From Acidihalobacter prosperus (GTDB lineage: Bacteria > Pseudomonadota > Gammaproteobacteria > DSM-5130 > Acidihalobacteraceae), in the NCBI RefSeq assembly GCF_000754095.2, contig NZ_JQSG02000003.1:1-64000 (forward strand): a stretch of 64,000 bases of DNA. The letters run 5' to 3'. The notes beneath the pieces are model-generated. The model had not been told where the DNA came from. It did no database searches and was given only the letters and a program-made list of their open reading frames with translations. The translations under genes were made by a program, and so were the position numbers. Shown here in pieces: positions 30,675-39,117 of the stretch. Each line of letters opens with the position of its first letter. Position 1 is the first letter of the stretch.

Positions 30675-32660
30675 ATGTCCGCGCGATCACGTACGCTACT
30701 CTGGATAACCCTGCTCTTCACATCCGCACTGACGGCCTGGATCTACTGGCCAGGCGTACACGGCGGATTCCTGCTGGACGACTACGGCAACATCGTGCAG
30801 AACGCGGCACTCCACATCCACAACCTGCATCCCAACACCCTGCTCGCCGCTGCCTTTTCTTCGCATTCCGGGCCGCTGGACCGCCCCATCAGCATGCTGA
30901 GCTTCGCCCTCGACGAGTATTTCTGGGGGCCAGCCCCCTATTCGATGAAGGCTACCAATATCGTCATCCATGCGCTCAACGGCCTGCTCGTTTTCGCGGT
31001 CGCCTCTTTGATACTCAAGGCGTATCGACGCCGTTTTCGCCCCGAACTCGATGCGGGTCTGCTAGCCTGGACCGCGCTGGCGATCGCGGCCGCCTGGATG
31101 CTGCTGCCGATCAATCTCACGGCCGTGCTCTACATCGTTCAGCGCATGACCAGCCTGTCGGCGACCTTCGCCCTGATCGCCATCGGGCTGTACCTGAGCG
31201 GACGCCTGCGCATGCTCGAAGGGAGGCCGGGCCTGTGGCGGATTCTGCTCGGATTTCTCGTGTTCGCGCCCCTGAGCGTGCTGTCCAAGGAAGACGGTGC
31301 ATTGATCCCCGTCTACACGCTGATACTGGAGTGGACTCTCTTTGGATTCGCGCGCGTCGACGGCCGGCGCGACCGGCGCCTTTACCTGCTCTATCTTCTC
31401 GTCCTGATACTCCCGGGCATCGCCGGGCTCGCGTGGATGTGGCCAGGCATTCAGGCCACCTTCGAGCACTCGGGGCGATTATTCACCATGCACGAGCGCC
31501 TGCTCACCGAGCCGCGCGTGGTGCTGCTCTATATCGCCTGGTCGCTACTGCCCAATCTCGGCGCACTTAGCCTCTATCATGACGATTTTCCCTTTTCCAC
31601 CGGCCTGCTCTCGCCGCCGACCACCCTGCTCTCGATCCTCGGCATCGTCGCGCTCGTCGCCCTGGCCCTATGGCAGCGACGTCAACGCCCGTTACTGAGT
31701 CTCGGCATACTCTGGTTTCTCGGCGGCCAGCTGCTGACCGCAACTATATTCAATCTGGAACTCGTGTTCGAGCAACGCAACTACCTGCCCGATTTCGGCC
31801 TGCTGATGGCCCTGTTTTCGATGACCCTGCTGGAAGCGCCGGTCCAGCGACTCGCGCTGCCGCGCCGCATCCTGATCGTCGGACTCATAGCGCTCTATGG
31901 CGCCATTACCGCGTTGCGCGTGCACGAATGGGCCAATCCTATCCGGTTTGCGGTCCTGTCCGCAGCGGCACATCCCCACTCGCCGCGCGCCACCTACGGG
32001 CTTGGACGCACCTACGCCAGTCTGGTAGACAACGCCCAGTCCCCCATGCTGCCGCTGGCGACCGCAGCCCTGGAAAAGGCCGCGGCCGTGCCGCACGCCA
32101 GTATTCTGCCGGCGTCTGCGCTGCTGATCATGCACGCCAAGCTCAAGCTGCCGCTCAAGACCCAATGGTGGCAGGACATCGAACACACCCTCGCGCGACG
32201 CCCGGCCACGGCACAGGACATCAATGGCCTCACGGCCATGGTCAACTGCGCCATGGGCGGATGCTCCTTCCCCACCGGGCGGATGATCCGCGTGTTCCAG
32301 GCGGCCTTCGAGCAAAGCCCGAACAGCGCCAACCTCATCACCATCTACAGCAATTACGCCCTCAACGTGCTGCATGATTACTCGCTTGCCCGGCAGCTCA
32401 TGAAAACCGCGGTCAAGCTCGCGCCCAACCTGTCGCAATACTGGATCAACCTGGCCCGGCTCGACATCTATCTCGGCGACTTTGCGGCTGCCGAACAGGA
32501 TATCGCGCACCTGCAAAGACTCAATCGCCTCAATCACCTGGACGACGCCTTGAAAAACCTGCGAGCAAGGCTGGCGGAGGCGCGTAAAATCCGTGCCGGT
32601 GCCGCCAAACAACACGAACGCATGCCCGCGAAAAAAGCCGAGCTAAAGGCCCATGAATGA
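30675..32660 (+). CDS. Multi-pass membrane protein, GT-C-like with C-terminal TPR region
   Basis: This 661-residue protein has about ten to twelve hydrophobic segments in residues 9-425, then a cytoplasm- or periplasm-facing helical region (about 430-650) with TPR-like repeats (ATYGLGRTYASL, SQYWINLARLDIYLGDFAAAEQDI). The first extracytoplasmic loop carries the acidic pair D35-D36 in GGFLLDDYGNI, placed like the catalytic acidic motif of GT-C glycosyltransferases. Position just after the pilins suggests pilin glycosylation (as TfpO/TfpW in Pseudomonas), but the sequence is not recognisably one of those. GAGGA precedes the ATG. It overlaps the next gene by 8 nt. Confidence 0.65.
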   Translation: MSARSRTLLWITLLFTSALTAWIYWPGVHGGFLLDDYGNIVQNAALHIHNLHPNTLLAAAFSSHSGPLDRPISMLSFALDEYFWGPAPYSMKATNIVIHALNGLLVFAVASLILKAYRRRFRPELDAGLLAWTALAIAAAWMLLPINLTAVLYIVQRMTSLSATFALIAIGLYLSGRLRMLEGRPGLWRILLGFLVFAPLSVLSKEDGALIPVYTLILEWTLFGFARVDGRRDRRLYLLYLLVLILPGIAGLAWMWPGIQATFEHSGRLFTMHERLLTEPRVVLLYIAWSLLPNLGALSLYHDDFPFSTGLLSPPTTLLSILGIVALVALALWQRRQRPLLSLGILWFLGGQLLTATIFNLELVFEQRNYLPDFGLLMALFSMTLLEAPVQRLALPRRILIVGLIALYGAITALRVHEWANPIRFAVLSAAAHPHSPRATYGLGRTYASLVDNAQSPMLPLATAALEKAAAVPHASILPASALLIMHAKLKLPLKTQWWQDIEHTLARRPATAQDINGLTAMVNCAMGGCSFPTGRMIRVFQAAFEQSPNSANLITIYSNYALNVLHDYSLARQLMKTAVKLAPNLSQYWINLARLDIYLGDFAAAEQDIAHLQRLNRLNHLDDALKNLRARLAEARKIRAGAAKQHERMPAKKAELKAHE

Positions 32661-33528
32661 AACGCGCATCAGCATCGTCCTGCCCGCCCGCAATGAGGCG
32701 GACAACCTCCGTGAGCTGCTGCCGTCGCTGCGCGACCTGTATCCTCAGGCCGAGATCGTGGTCGTCGACGACGGTTCGACCGACCATACCGACGAGGTAG
32801 CCAGCGCAAATGGCGCGGACCGGGTCATCAGTCACCCGTACGCGATGGGCAACGGCGCGGCCATCAAGAGCGGTGCGCGCGCGGCGCGCGGCGATGTCAT
32901 CGTGTTCATGGATGGCGATGGCCAACACCAGCCGAAGGACGTCGCACGCCTGCTCGCACGCATAGAAGACGGTTACGACATGGTGGTCGGCGCACGGGAT
33001 GCCGGATCGCAGGCCTCGTTCGGGCGCCTTGCCGCCAACACCCTCTACAATCACCTCGCGAGCTGGGTAACCGGCCATGCGATCCACGATCTGACATCCG
33101 GATTCCGCGCCGTGCGCGCCGCCCGCTTTAGGCGCTTTCTGTATCTCCTGCCGAACGGCTTTTCATACCCAACGACCATCACCATGGCCTTTTTCAGGGC
33201 CGGTTATGCGGTCGATTATCTGCCGATCGAGGCGCTCAAGCGCGGTGGCAAAAGCCATGTGCGGCCGCTGCGTGACGGCCTGCGATTCCTCCTGATCATC
33301 TTCAAGATCGGTACGCTGTATTCGCCTCTCAAGGTCTTCGCCCCCACCGGCGCCGTTTTCTTTGCCTTCGGTCTGTTACGTTATCTGTACACCTATCTGC
33401 ACAACGGGACCTTCACCAACATGAGCGTCCTGCTGTTCGTTACCGGCGCCCTGGTCTTTCTGCTCGGCCTCATTTCCGAGCAGATCGCAAACCTGATGTA
33501 CGCCCAGACCCGCGACGAAGCACCTTGA
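32653..33528 (+). CDS. Family 2 glycosyltransferase with C-terminal membrane segments
   Basis: This 291-residue GT-A enzyme resembles dolichol-/polyprenyl-phosphate sugar transferases. The start ISIVLPARNEADNL is followed by VVVDDGSTD and the metal-binding DGDGQ (in FMDGDGQHQP). DLTSGFRAVR and two C-terminal membrane helices (about 225-245 and 255-280) complete the pattern. It probably loads a sugar onto a lipid carrier in the inner membrane, which could feed the adjacent GT-C-like protein. It overlaps both neighbours (8 nt and 4 nt), so the three genes are co-translated. Confidence 0.85.
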   Translation: MNETRISIVLPARNEADNLRELLPSLRDLYPQAEIVVVDDGSTDHTDEVASANGADRVISHPYAMGNGAAIKSGARAARGDVIVFMDGDGQHQPKDVARLLARIEDGYDMVVGARDAGSQASFGRLAANTLYNHLASWVTGHAIHDLTSGFRAVRAARFRRFLYLLPNGFSYPTTITMAFFRAGYAVDYLPIEALKRGGKSHVRPLRDGLRFLLIIFKIGTLYSPLKVFAPTGAVFFAFGLLRYLYTYLHNGTFTNMSVLLFVTGALVFLLGLISEQIANLMYAQTRDEAP

Positions 33529-34676
33529 GCAAGCCGCACGCGCTCGTCATCACACGCAACCTCCCGCCAATGATCGGTGGCATGGAACGGCTGGTATGGC
33601 ATATCGTCGAGGGCCTGCGCGAGGAATGGCAGGTTCAGGTCGTCGGCCCCGAACGCTGTTCCGCTCACCTGCCACCCGATGTCGGTGCCAGCGAGACCCC
33701 ACTCCGGCCATTGTGGCGCTTTCTGCTGGGTGCGCTTTTTTCCGGGCTGAAGCAAAGCCTGCGCCTGCGCCCGAAACTCGTCGTCGCCGGCAGCGGCCTG
33801 ACCGCCCCATTCGCCTGGCTGGCGGCACGACTCATTGGCGGTCGCTGTGTGGTGTACCTGCACGGCCTCGATATCGAGGCACGCCATCCCGTTTACCGCC
33901 TGCTGTGGCGCCCCTGCTTCAAACATTTCGATCGCGTCCTGGTGAACAGCCGCTTTACACGCGGACTTGCGATCGACGCGGGCGTTGATGAGTCCCGCAT
34001 CGCGCTTCTGCATCCAGGCGTCGCCCTACCCGACCTTGCGACAGCTGCCTCCCTGCGCGAGCAGTTCCGCAAGCGCTACGATCTTGGCGACGGCCCGATC
34101 ATGCTGTATGTAGGCCGCATCACGGCGCGCAAAGGACTCGCCGACTTCATTGACCACGCGCTGCCAGACATTATCCGTCGCTGCCCTGCTGCCAAACTCG
34201 TCGTCATCGGCGACGAGCCCTCAGGCTCGCTACTGGGAACCACCGGCGAACGCACACGCATCAATGCCTCATTGAATGACACAGCCCTGCAATCCCATGT
34301 ACTGTTCCTCGGCGAACGCGTCCAAGACGATCCGGAGCTCGATGCCGCCTATTTCGCCGCGGATGTGTCTGTTTTCCCGGCGCAGCAGCGCCCATACGAC
34401 AACGAAGGCTTTGGCATGGTAGCAATAGAAGCAGCGGCCCACGGCCTGCCAACGGTTGCCTTCGATGTGGGGGGTGTCGGCGACGCCCTGGCAGACACCG
34501 TCTCTGGCGCATTAATCCCGCGCGATGACTACGCGAGCTTTGCGCATGCGGTATGCACTCAGCTGTCCGCCTCAGCCCCCCAAACGATTCGGTGCCATTC
34601 AGCGCGCCTGTTCGCATCAAGGTTTGCGTGGGAAATTTTCGCAATACGCTTACGCGACATCTGCCGGATCAGGTGA
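33525..34676 (+). CDS. Family 4 glycosyltransferase
   Basis: This 383-residue GT-B enzyme has an N-terminal domain with NLPPMIGGMERLVWHI (acceptor side) and HGLDIEARHPVYR. The C-terminal donor domain has VGRITARKGL and the nucleotide-sugar motif EGFGMVAIEAAAHGLP. The predicted start is a TTG whose bases overlap the upstream stop codon (TTGA), consistent with translational coupling. It acts at the cytoplasmic membrane in glycan assembly; sugar and acceptor are unknown. Confidence 0.85.
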   Translation: MSKPHALVITRNLPPMIGGMERLVWHIVEGLREEWQVQVVGPERCSAHLPPDVGASETPLRPLWRFLLGALFSGLKQSLRLRPKLVVAGSGLTAPFAWLAARLIGGRCVVYLHGLDIEARHPVYRLLWRPCFKHFDRVLVNSRFTRGLAIDAGVDESRIALLHPGVALPDLATAASLREQFRKRYDLGDGPIMLYVGRITARKGLADFIDHALPDIIRRCPAAKLVVIGDEPSGSLLGTTGERTRINASLNDTALQSHVLFLGERVQDDPELDAAYFAADVSVFPAQQRPYDNEGFGMVAIEAAAHGLPTVAFDVGGVGDALADTVSGALIPRDDYASFAHAVCTQLSASAPQTIRCHSARLFASRFAWEIFAIRLRDICRIR

Positions 34677-34748
34677 ACATTCAACGAAAAACATGCGCCA
34701 AGACACAATGACCGCCGACACAATCGCGAACACGCCTCAAATTACGCC

Positions 34749-35555
34749 ATGATACACGCGAAATTTCGCCGGATGCTCGCGCCGCTCAAGCACACGCCAC
34801 TACACCCCCAGTGGCTTATGTACCGATCCTGGAAACGGCGTAAGCAATGGCCAGCAGTCGACATCGTAAGCGGTAGGCTACTGGACGTCGGCTGCGGCAA
34901 TCAGAATCTGCGCGCCCAGCTCCATAATCGAGTCGAATATATTGGCCTCGACTATCCCGCGACAACTGGGCTGGGCTATGCAGGCAAACCCCACATACTC
35001 GCTGATGGCCAACAACTCCCATTTGCTGACAAGACCTTCGATTCTGTTTGCCTGCTTGATGTCCTGGAACATATCCCTCAGCCGGAAAAGGCCTTTTCAG
35101 AAGCAGTCAGAGTGACTCGGCATCAAGGTAAAATCTACTGGCAGACCCCGTTCATCTACCCGATACACGATTTACCGTACGATTTTTACCGCTGGACCAT
35201 CCAAGGCATACAACAACACGAAAACAGGTACCCGGTCATACTGACGGAACTGACACCTCATAGTAATGCGATAGAAACAGCCGTCACCTTAACCAACCTG
35301 GCTCTGGCAAAAGGCATTCTTGATGCGTTTACACAGCGCCATATCAAGGTTCTGTTAGCGCCCATAGGGGCAATGTTGATCTTATTCAACAACATCTCAG
35401 GCCGACTGCTCGCTTCAGTGTTTCAAGACGTGGGCTTCATGCCCTTAGGCTATAGCGCTGTTTTTTCGAAGAACATGCCCGAGAACGGTAGTGGATCAAA
35501 ATCATCAGAATGCGTTCGCTTATCGCGTAATCGATCAGGCAAACACACACAATAG
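34749..35555 (+). CDS. Class I SAM-dependent methyltransferase
   Basis: This 268-residue protein has the SAM-binding motif LLDVGCGNQNL (about residues 44-54), a DADG-like stretch (LADGQQLPFAD) and the post-motif SVCLLDVLEHIPQPEKA, typical of Methyltransf_11. The C-terminal third has hydrophobic helices (about 170-215) that may attach it to the membrane. It likely methylates a sugar or lipid-linked glycan. No clear ribosome binding site precedes the ATG. Base composition (about half AT in places) is lower in GC than the housekeeping genes, pointing to transfer. Confidence 0.75.
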   Translation: MIHAKFRRMLAPLKHTPLHPQWLMYRSWKRRKQWPAVDIVSGRLLDVGCGNQNLRAQLHNRVEYIGLDYPATTGLGYAGKPHILADGQQLPFADKTFDSVCLLDVLEHIPQPEKAFSEAVRVTRHQGKIYWQTPFIYPIHDLPYDFYRWTIQGIQQHENRYPVILTELTPHSNAIETAVTLTNLALAKGILDAFTQRHIKVLLAPIGAMLILFNNISGRLLASVFQDVGFMPLGYSAVFSKNMPENGSGSKSSECVRLSRNRSGKHTQ

Positions 35556-35661
35556 TCCCACGCCATTCCGCCAACCCAACCCGACTCCACGACATGGCCA
35601 TAGACCATCAGCCGACTCATTCAACAGCTTTATTTCGCAGCGGCTAGCGGCCACATCCGTC

Positions 35662-36711
35662 ATGTCCGATACCATGAGGCCACCCGCCATCTGGTTTCCA
35701 ACCCTCCATGCCGGCAGCGGGGCCGATGTTTTTACGGAGCGATTGGTTGCAGGATTACGTGCACGAGACGTCCGAGCCGAAATCGCCTGGCTGCCGCATC
35801 ATGCCGAATATGCCCCCTGGAGCGTACCCGTCATACCCGCACCGAAATGGGCCAATATCATACACATCAACACTTGGCTGCCACCGCGCTTCATTCCCGA
35901 CGGGTTACCGGTTGTTGCCACCGCGCTGCATTGCGTACACGACCCCGCATTAACGCCATACAAAAATCTTGCACAAAGTCTTTACCACAAGCTGTGGATC
36001 AAGGCAGTGGAACGCCAGAATCTCGAGCGAGCGGCTCGCGTCATCAGCATCAGCGAATATAGCGCCCGACAGATACAAGCCACGTTTGGCACCACTGGCA
36101 TACACGTCGTACCGATCGGCATCGACCCGAAGGGTGCGTTTCAGGCATATCCAGCACCAGACAAGCCACACAAACCCTTCCGCCTCTTGTTCGTAGGCAA
36201 TTGGTCGGCGCGAAAAGGCGCGGATCTGCTTGCCCCGATCATGCAAACACTAGGCATGGACTTCGAACTCTGGGTCCGCGCCGGACTCAGGAGCCGACAG
36301 CTCGATGCGCTGCCACCCAACATCAAGCAAATACCGCGATGCGAAAACGAAACGGCACTCGCGCAACTTTACCGCCAATGCGACGCCCTGTTATTCCCGT
36401 CCAGACTGGAAGGCTTCGGCATGGTCGCGCTGGAAGCACAGGCCTGCGGGCTTCCAGTCATTGCTACGAATGGCTCCGCCCTGCCGGAAGTCGTAAAACA
36501 CGGCATCAGTGGATTTCTTTGCAAAACCGATCAGACAGGAGATTTTGCATCCGCAATCCGCCTGCTCGCAGCCGATCGCGCAAGATACGAACAAATCAGC
36601 CTTGCGGCCAGACAACTGGCCACCAGCCAGTTCTCGGAAGAAACCGCAATAGATAAATACTTGAATCTATATCAATCGTTATTATCGCCACCCCGCTGTG
36701 GTCAGTATTGA
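35662..36711 (+). CDS. Family 4 glycosyltransferase
   Basis: This 349-residue GT-B enzyme has FPTLHAGSGADVFTERLV near the start, the donor-domain pattern LLFVGNWSARKGADLL and the motif EGFGMVALEAQACGLPVIAT. The ATG at 35662 was chosen because the reading frame upstream overlaps the methyltransferase gene and has no glycosyltransferase features. An ATG at 35674 is also possible. The end converges with the next gene by 10 nt. Lower GC than the window average. Confidence 0.82.
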   Translation: MSDTMRPPAIWFPTLHAGSGADVFTERLVAGLRARDVRAEIAWLPHHAEYAPWSVPVIPAPKWANIIHINTWLPPRFIPDGLPVVATALHCVHDPALTPYKNLAQSLYHKLWIKAVERQNLERAARVISISEYSARQIQATFGTTGIHVVPIGIDPKGAFQAYPAPDKPHKPFRLLFVGNWSARKGADLLAPIMQTLGMDFELWVRAGLRSRQLDALPPNIKQIPRCENETALAQLYRQCDALLFPSRLEGFGMVALEAQACGLPVIATNGSALPEVVKHGISGFLCKTDQTGDFASAIRLLAADRARYEQISLAARQLATSQFSEETAIDKYLNLYQSLLSPPRCGQY

Positions 36712-37565
36712 CCAGGGGGCAGGCCCAACCACGCATGCACCAAGGCCCGCACTGGCGAAAGCGTTCTAAAACGAGCGCAACGCGCCACCGCGCGCGCACT
36801 CAACCCTAAAATCCTACCCAGCAAAAAAAGCCAACGCTCTGGTGCAGAGGTTGCAAGTTTTTTTGCAAGCAGGATATGTGCTCTAGCCATATGATACTCG
36901 TAAAAAACACCCCCTTTTCTTGAGGACCATCCACCCGCATGGGCATAGCATGCGTGCTCGACAACCACCAACTCCACACCCTGATTGACCAATCGCCATG
37001 AAAGCAACACGTCCTCTCCATACATAAAAAAATCAGGGTCGAAAAGATCCGCCTTTGCCAATGCATAAGGTATCAACAAGCATGCGCCATTGAGATAACT
37101 GATCGCTCCCGGGACGGGATGCGTCATGATCAGGCCGAGAATCTTGTGGTACCAAAGGCGCCCTGGCACCGAGCCATGCGTCGACACTGGCGCCAAAAGC
37201 GCAGGGGACGCATGTCTGTCCAGACACTCGACCAGTCCCTCAACCATGCCCTCACACGCTATCGCATCATTATTGATGAGCAGGATTGCCGCGCAGGAAT
37301 CGGCGCGCTTAGCCACATCGATACCCAGCTGCGCGGCACGCCCAAAACCCAGATTGTCTCCGGCATCGATAATCGTCATATCAAACCCGGCCACAGTATC
37401 CGCCAATGACCGCAATCGCTCGTTTAAACGGGAAAATTCCATAGAATCATCGGAATTATCCACGATAATAAACGACGACACCTGTCCCAAAAGACTTTTC
37501 ACGCATCGCTCGGTCACGTCCGCACCGAAATAATTGATTGCAACCGCAATCACCCGATCATTCAT
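36702..37565 (-). CDS. Family 2 glycosyltransferase (rhamnosyltransferase-like)
   Basis: This 287-residue GT2 enzyme has VAINYFGADVTERCVKSLLG, VDNSDDS, DNLGFGRAAQLGI and the metal site LLINNDA, followed by PDFFMYGEDVLLSWRLVNQG. This is the pattern of O-antigen rhamnosyl/galactofuranosyl transferases. ATG at 37565 has AAGG upstream. It is on the minus strand, opposite to the other glycosyltransferases, and shares its direction with the interrupted flippase. Lower GC content suggests transfer. Confidence 0.85.
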   Translation of the reverse strand: MNDRVIAVAINYFGADVTERCVKSLLGQVSSFIIVDNSDDSMEFSRLNERLRSLADTVAGFDMTIIDAGDNLGFGRAAQLGIDVAKRADSCAAILLINNDAIACEGMVEGLVECLDRHASPALLAPVSTHGSVPGRLWYHKILGLIMTHPVPGAISYLNGACLLIPYALAKADLFDPDFFMYGEDVLLSWRLVNQGVELVVVEHACYAHAGGWSSRKGGVFYEYHMARAHILLAKKLATSAPERWLFLLGRILGLSARAVARCARFRTLSPVRALVHAWLGLPPGQY

Positions 37566-37652
37566 TTCCACCTTGCAAGACCCAAATATCTATATAGACA
37601 CGAACGCCGGTTATTTCCATCTATCAATCGATTCAGGATGGCGAGCGCCTCA

Positions 37653-38963
37653 TCATCTCACCTGGTAACGAACCGCATAAGAATAAACAGCGAACCCAAA
37701 TGTCATTGCAATTTCCACAAAATACGTTGCCGCAACGGCGCCTCTCCATCCCCAGCGAGGTATCAGCCATAGATTCAGAATCACGTTGGCAAGCGCTCCA
37801 ATCGCAATGACCCTGACCACCATGATTTGACGATCCGCTCCAACCAGGGACGATTGAAGAAACAACCTCGGCAATGCCAGGAGCGGCAACCAAGCCAGTC
37901 ATTTCAGCACATCGACTGCTGCGCCGTAGCTCCGGCCCAGCACATGCGGCAACATATCCGCCGATGCATACAATGCAAAACCGACCACAACGGCGTATAC
38001 AGCCGGCAATGGCACGATACGCCACCCGTATTTCAACGCGTCGCCCAACCCGGACTGCCCCGCCTTGAAAAACCTCGCAGTCGTTGCAGTCAACCATGCA
38101 TTCATGGGAATCATCGCGAGATCCATCACGCGATAACCTGCCGAATAAGCGCCGGCCGCCTCCAGCGTGACCAATCGCGCAATCAATGCTTTATCAATAT
38201 CTGCATACAGTTTCAACGCGGTATTCACGAATGCAAATGGCAATCCGCATTTCAGTGTATGCAATACCTCATGCCACCCGGGGAATATCGCGCATCCCAG
38301 CTCTTTTCTGACAAGCGTCAGCGCGTAGATCATTGAGAGCGTTGACGAGCACACATACAAGAAAGACCATACCTCCAGGAGATTTACTGATGCATCGATG
38401 TATTCGAACGCAATCAGTATTCCCACAGCTGCGAATCTCGGCAGGACGGGGACAAACACCAGCGTGGACGCCCTCCCTATCCGGTCATGGCCTTGATACG
38501 CCTGTATGGCTGAAAGCGTGAAAGGCGCGCATACAATTTCAGCAAACCCCACCATCACAATCACTGTAAGACCCACCCCTTCAGGGAGAAGCCACCATGT
38601 CGTCGCCAAATACAACACTAATATTACAGGCATGCTCACCAGCATCACCGTGAGCACTCCACCCCAAATCCGCCCGAAAGGCTGTTCTGCACGTGCAACC
38701 TCACGCATCATCAACACAGGAGCTCCAACACCCACAAACCCGCCCATCGCCATGGCCAGCGCCAGCACTGCTGCATATGCGCCGTAATTCCCCGCCCCCA
38801 TTATTCGCGCAACGGCGATAAACACCACGCCTTGCACAAGGGTTCGCCCCGCCATGCCGAAGGTCATGTATACCGTCCCCTGCACCAGCTGCCCCGGCTT
38901 CCAGGATTTCCGTAAACGACACACAACCCGGCTCACGCGGCCATTCCGTTGCATATTCGACAC
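37653..38963 (-). pseudogene. Wzx-like polysaccharide flippase interrupted by an in-frame TGA
   Basis: Reading from the ATG at 38963 gives 354 residues with about ten membrane segments, of the oligosaccharide flippase type (VYMTFGMAGRTLVQGVVFI, GAGNYGAYAAVLALA). A TGA at 37899-37901 stops translation after AAVDVLK. The same frame continues at once with LAWLPLLALPRLFLQSSLVG and four more helices' worth of sequence to a stop at 37653. The full length would be 436 codons, normal for the family. The TGA most likely replaces a TGG (Trp). It could be a real nonsense mutation, a sequencing error or, less likely, a read-through codon. If real, the truncated protein lacks its last two to three helices. 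Confidence 0.8.
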
Positions 38964-39044
38964 TCCGTCATGTCGGATTGATCCGCTGGCAGGCCACGCC
39001 GCTCACGGAAAAGCGGTGCAAACGACGCACCTTAAGCGCCTCCG

Positions 39045-39072
39045 TTGACTTTATACCCACAGGCGCTAACAT
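39045..39072 (+). promoter_or_regulatory. Probable sigma-70 promoter for pilB
   Basis: TTGACT (39045-39050), a 16-nt spacer and TAACAT (39067-39072) form a plausible -35/-10 pair, 46 bp before the pilB ATG. The 154-bp divergent gap between the flippase and pilB (38964-39117) otherwise holds nothing recognisable. A GGGAG ribosome binding site follows near 39107. Confidence 0.55.
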
Positions 39073-39117
39073 ACTGACATTACTAAGCTAAAAATACAGA
39101 ACCCCGGGAGCCCATTC

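Noticed and set aside
37899-37901. TGA in the flippase as a selenocysteine codon
   Set aside because: No selenoprotein context in this family and the site fits a Trp codon; a nonsense mutation or sequencing error is simpler.
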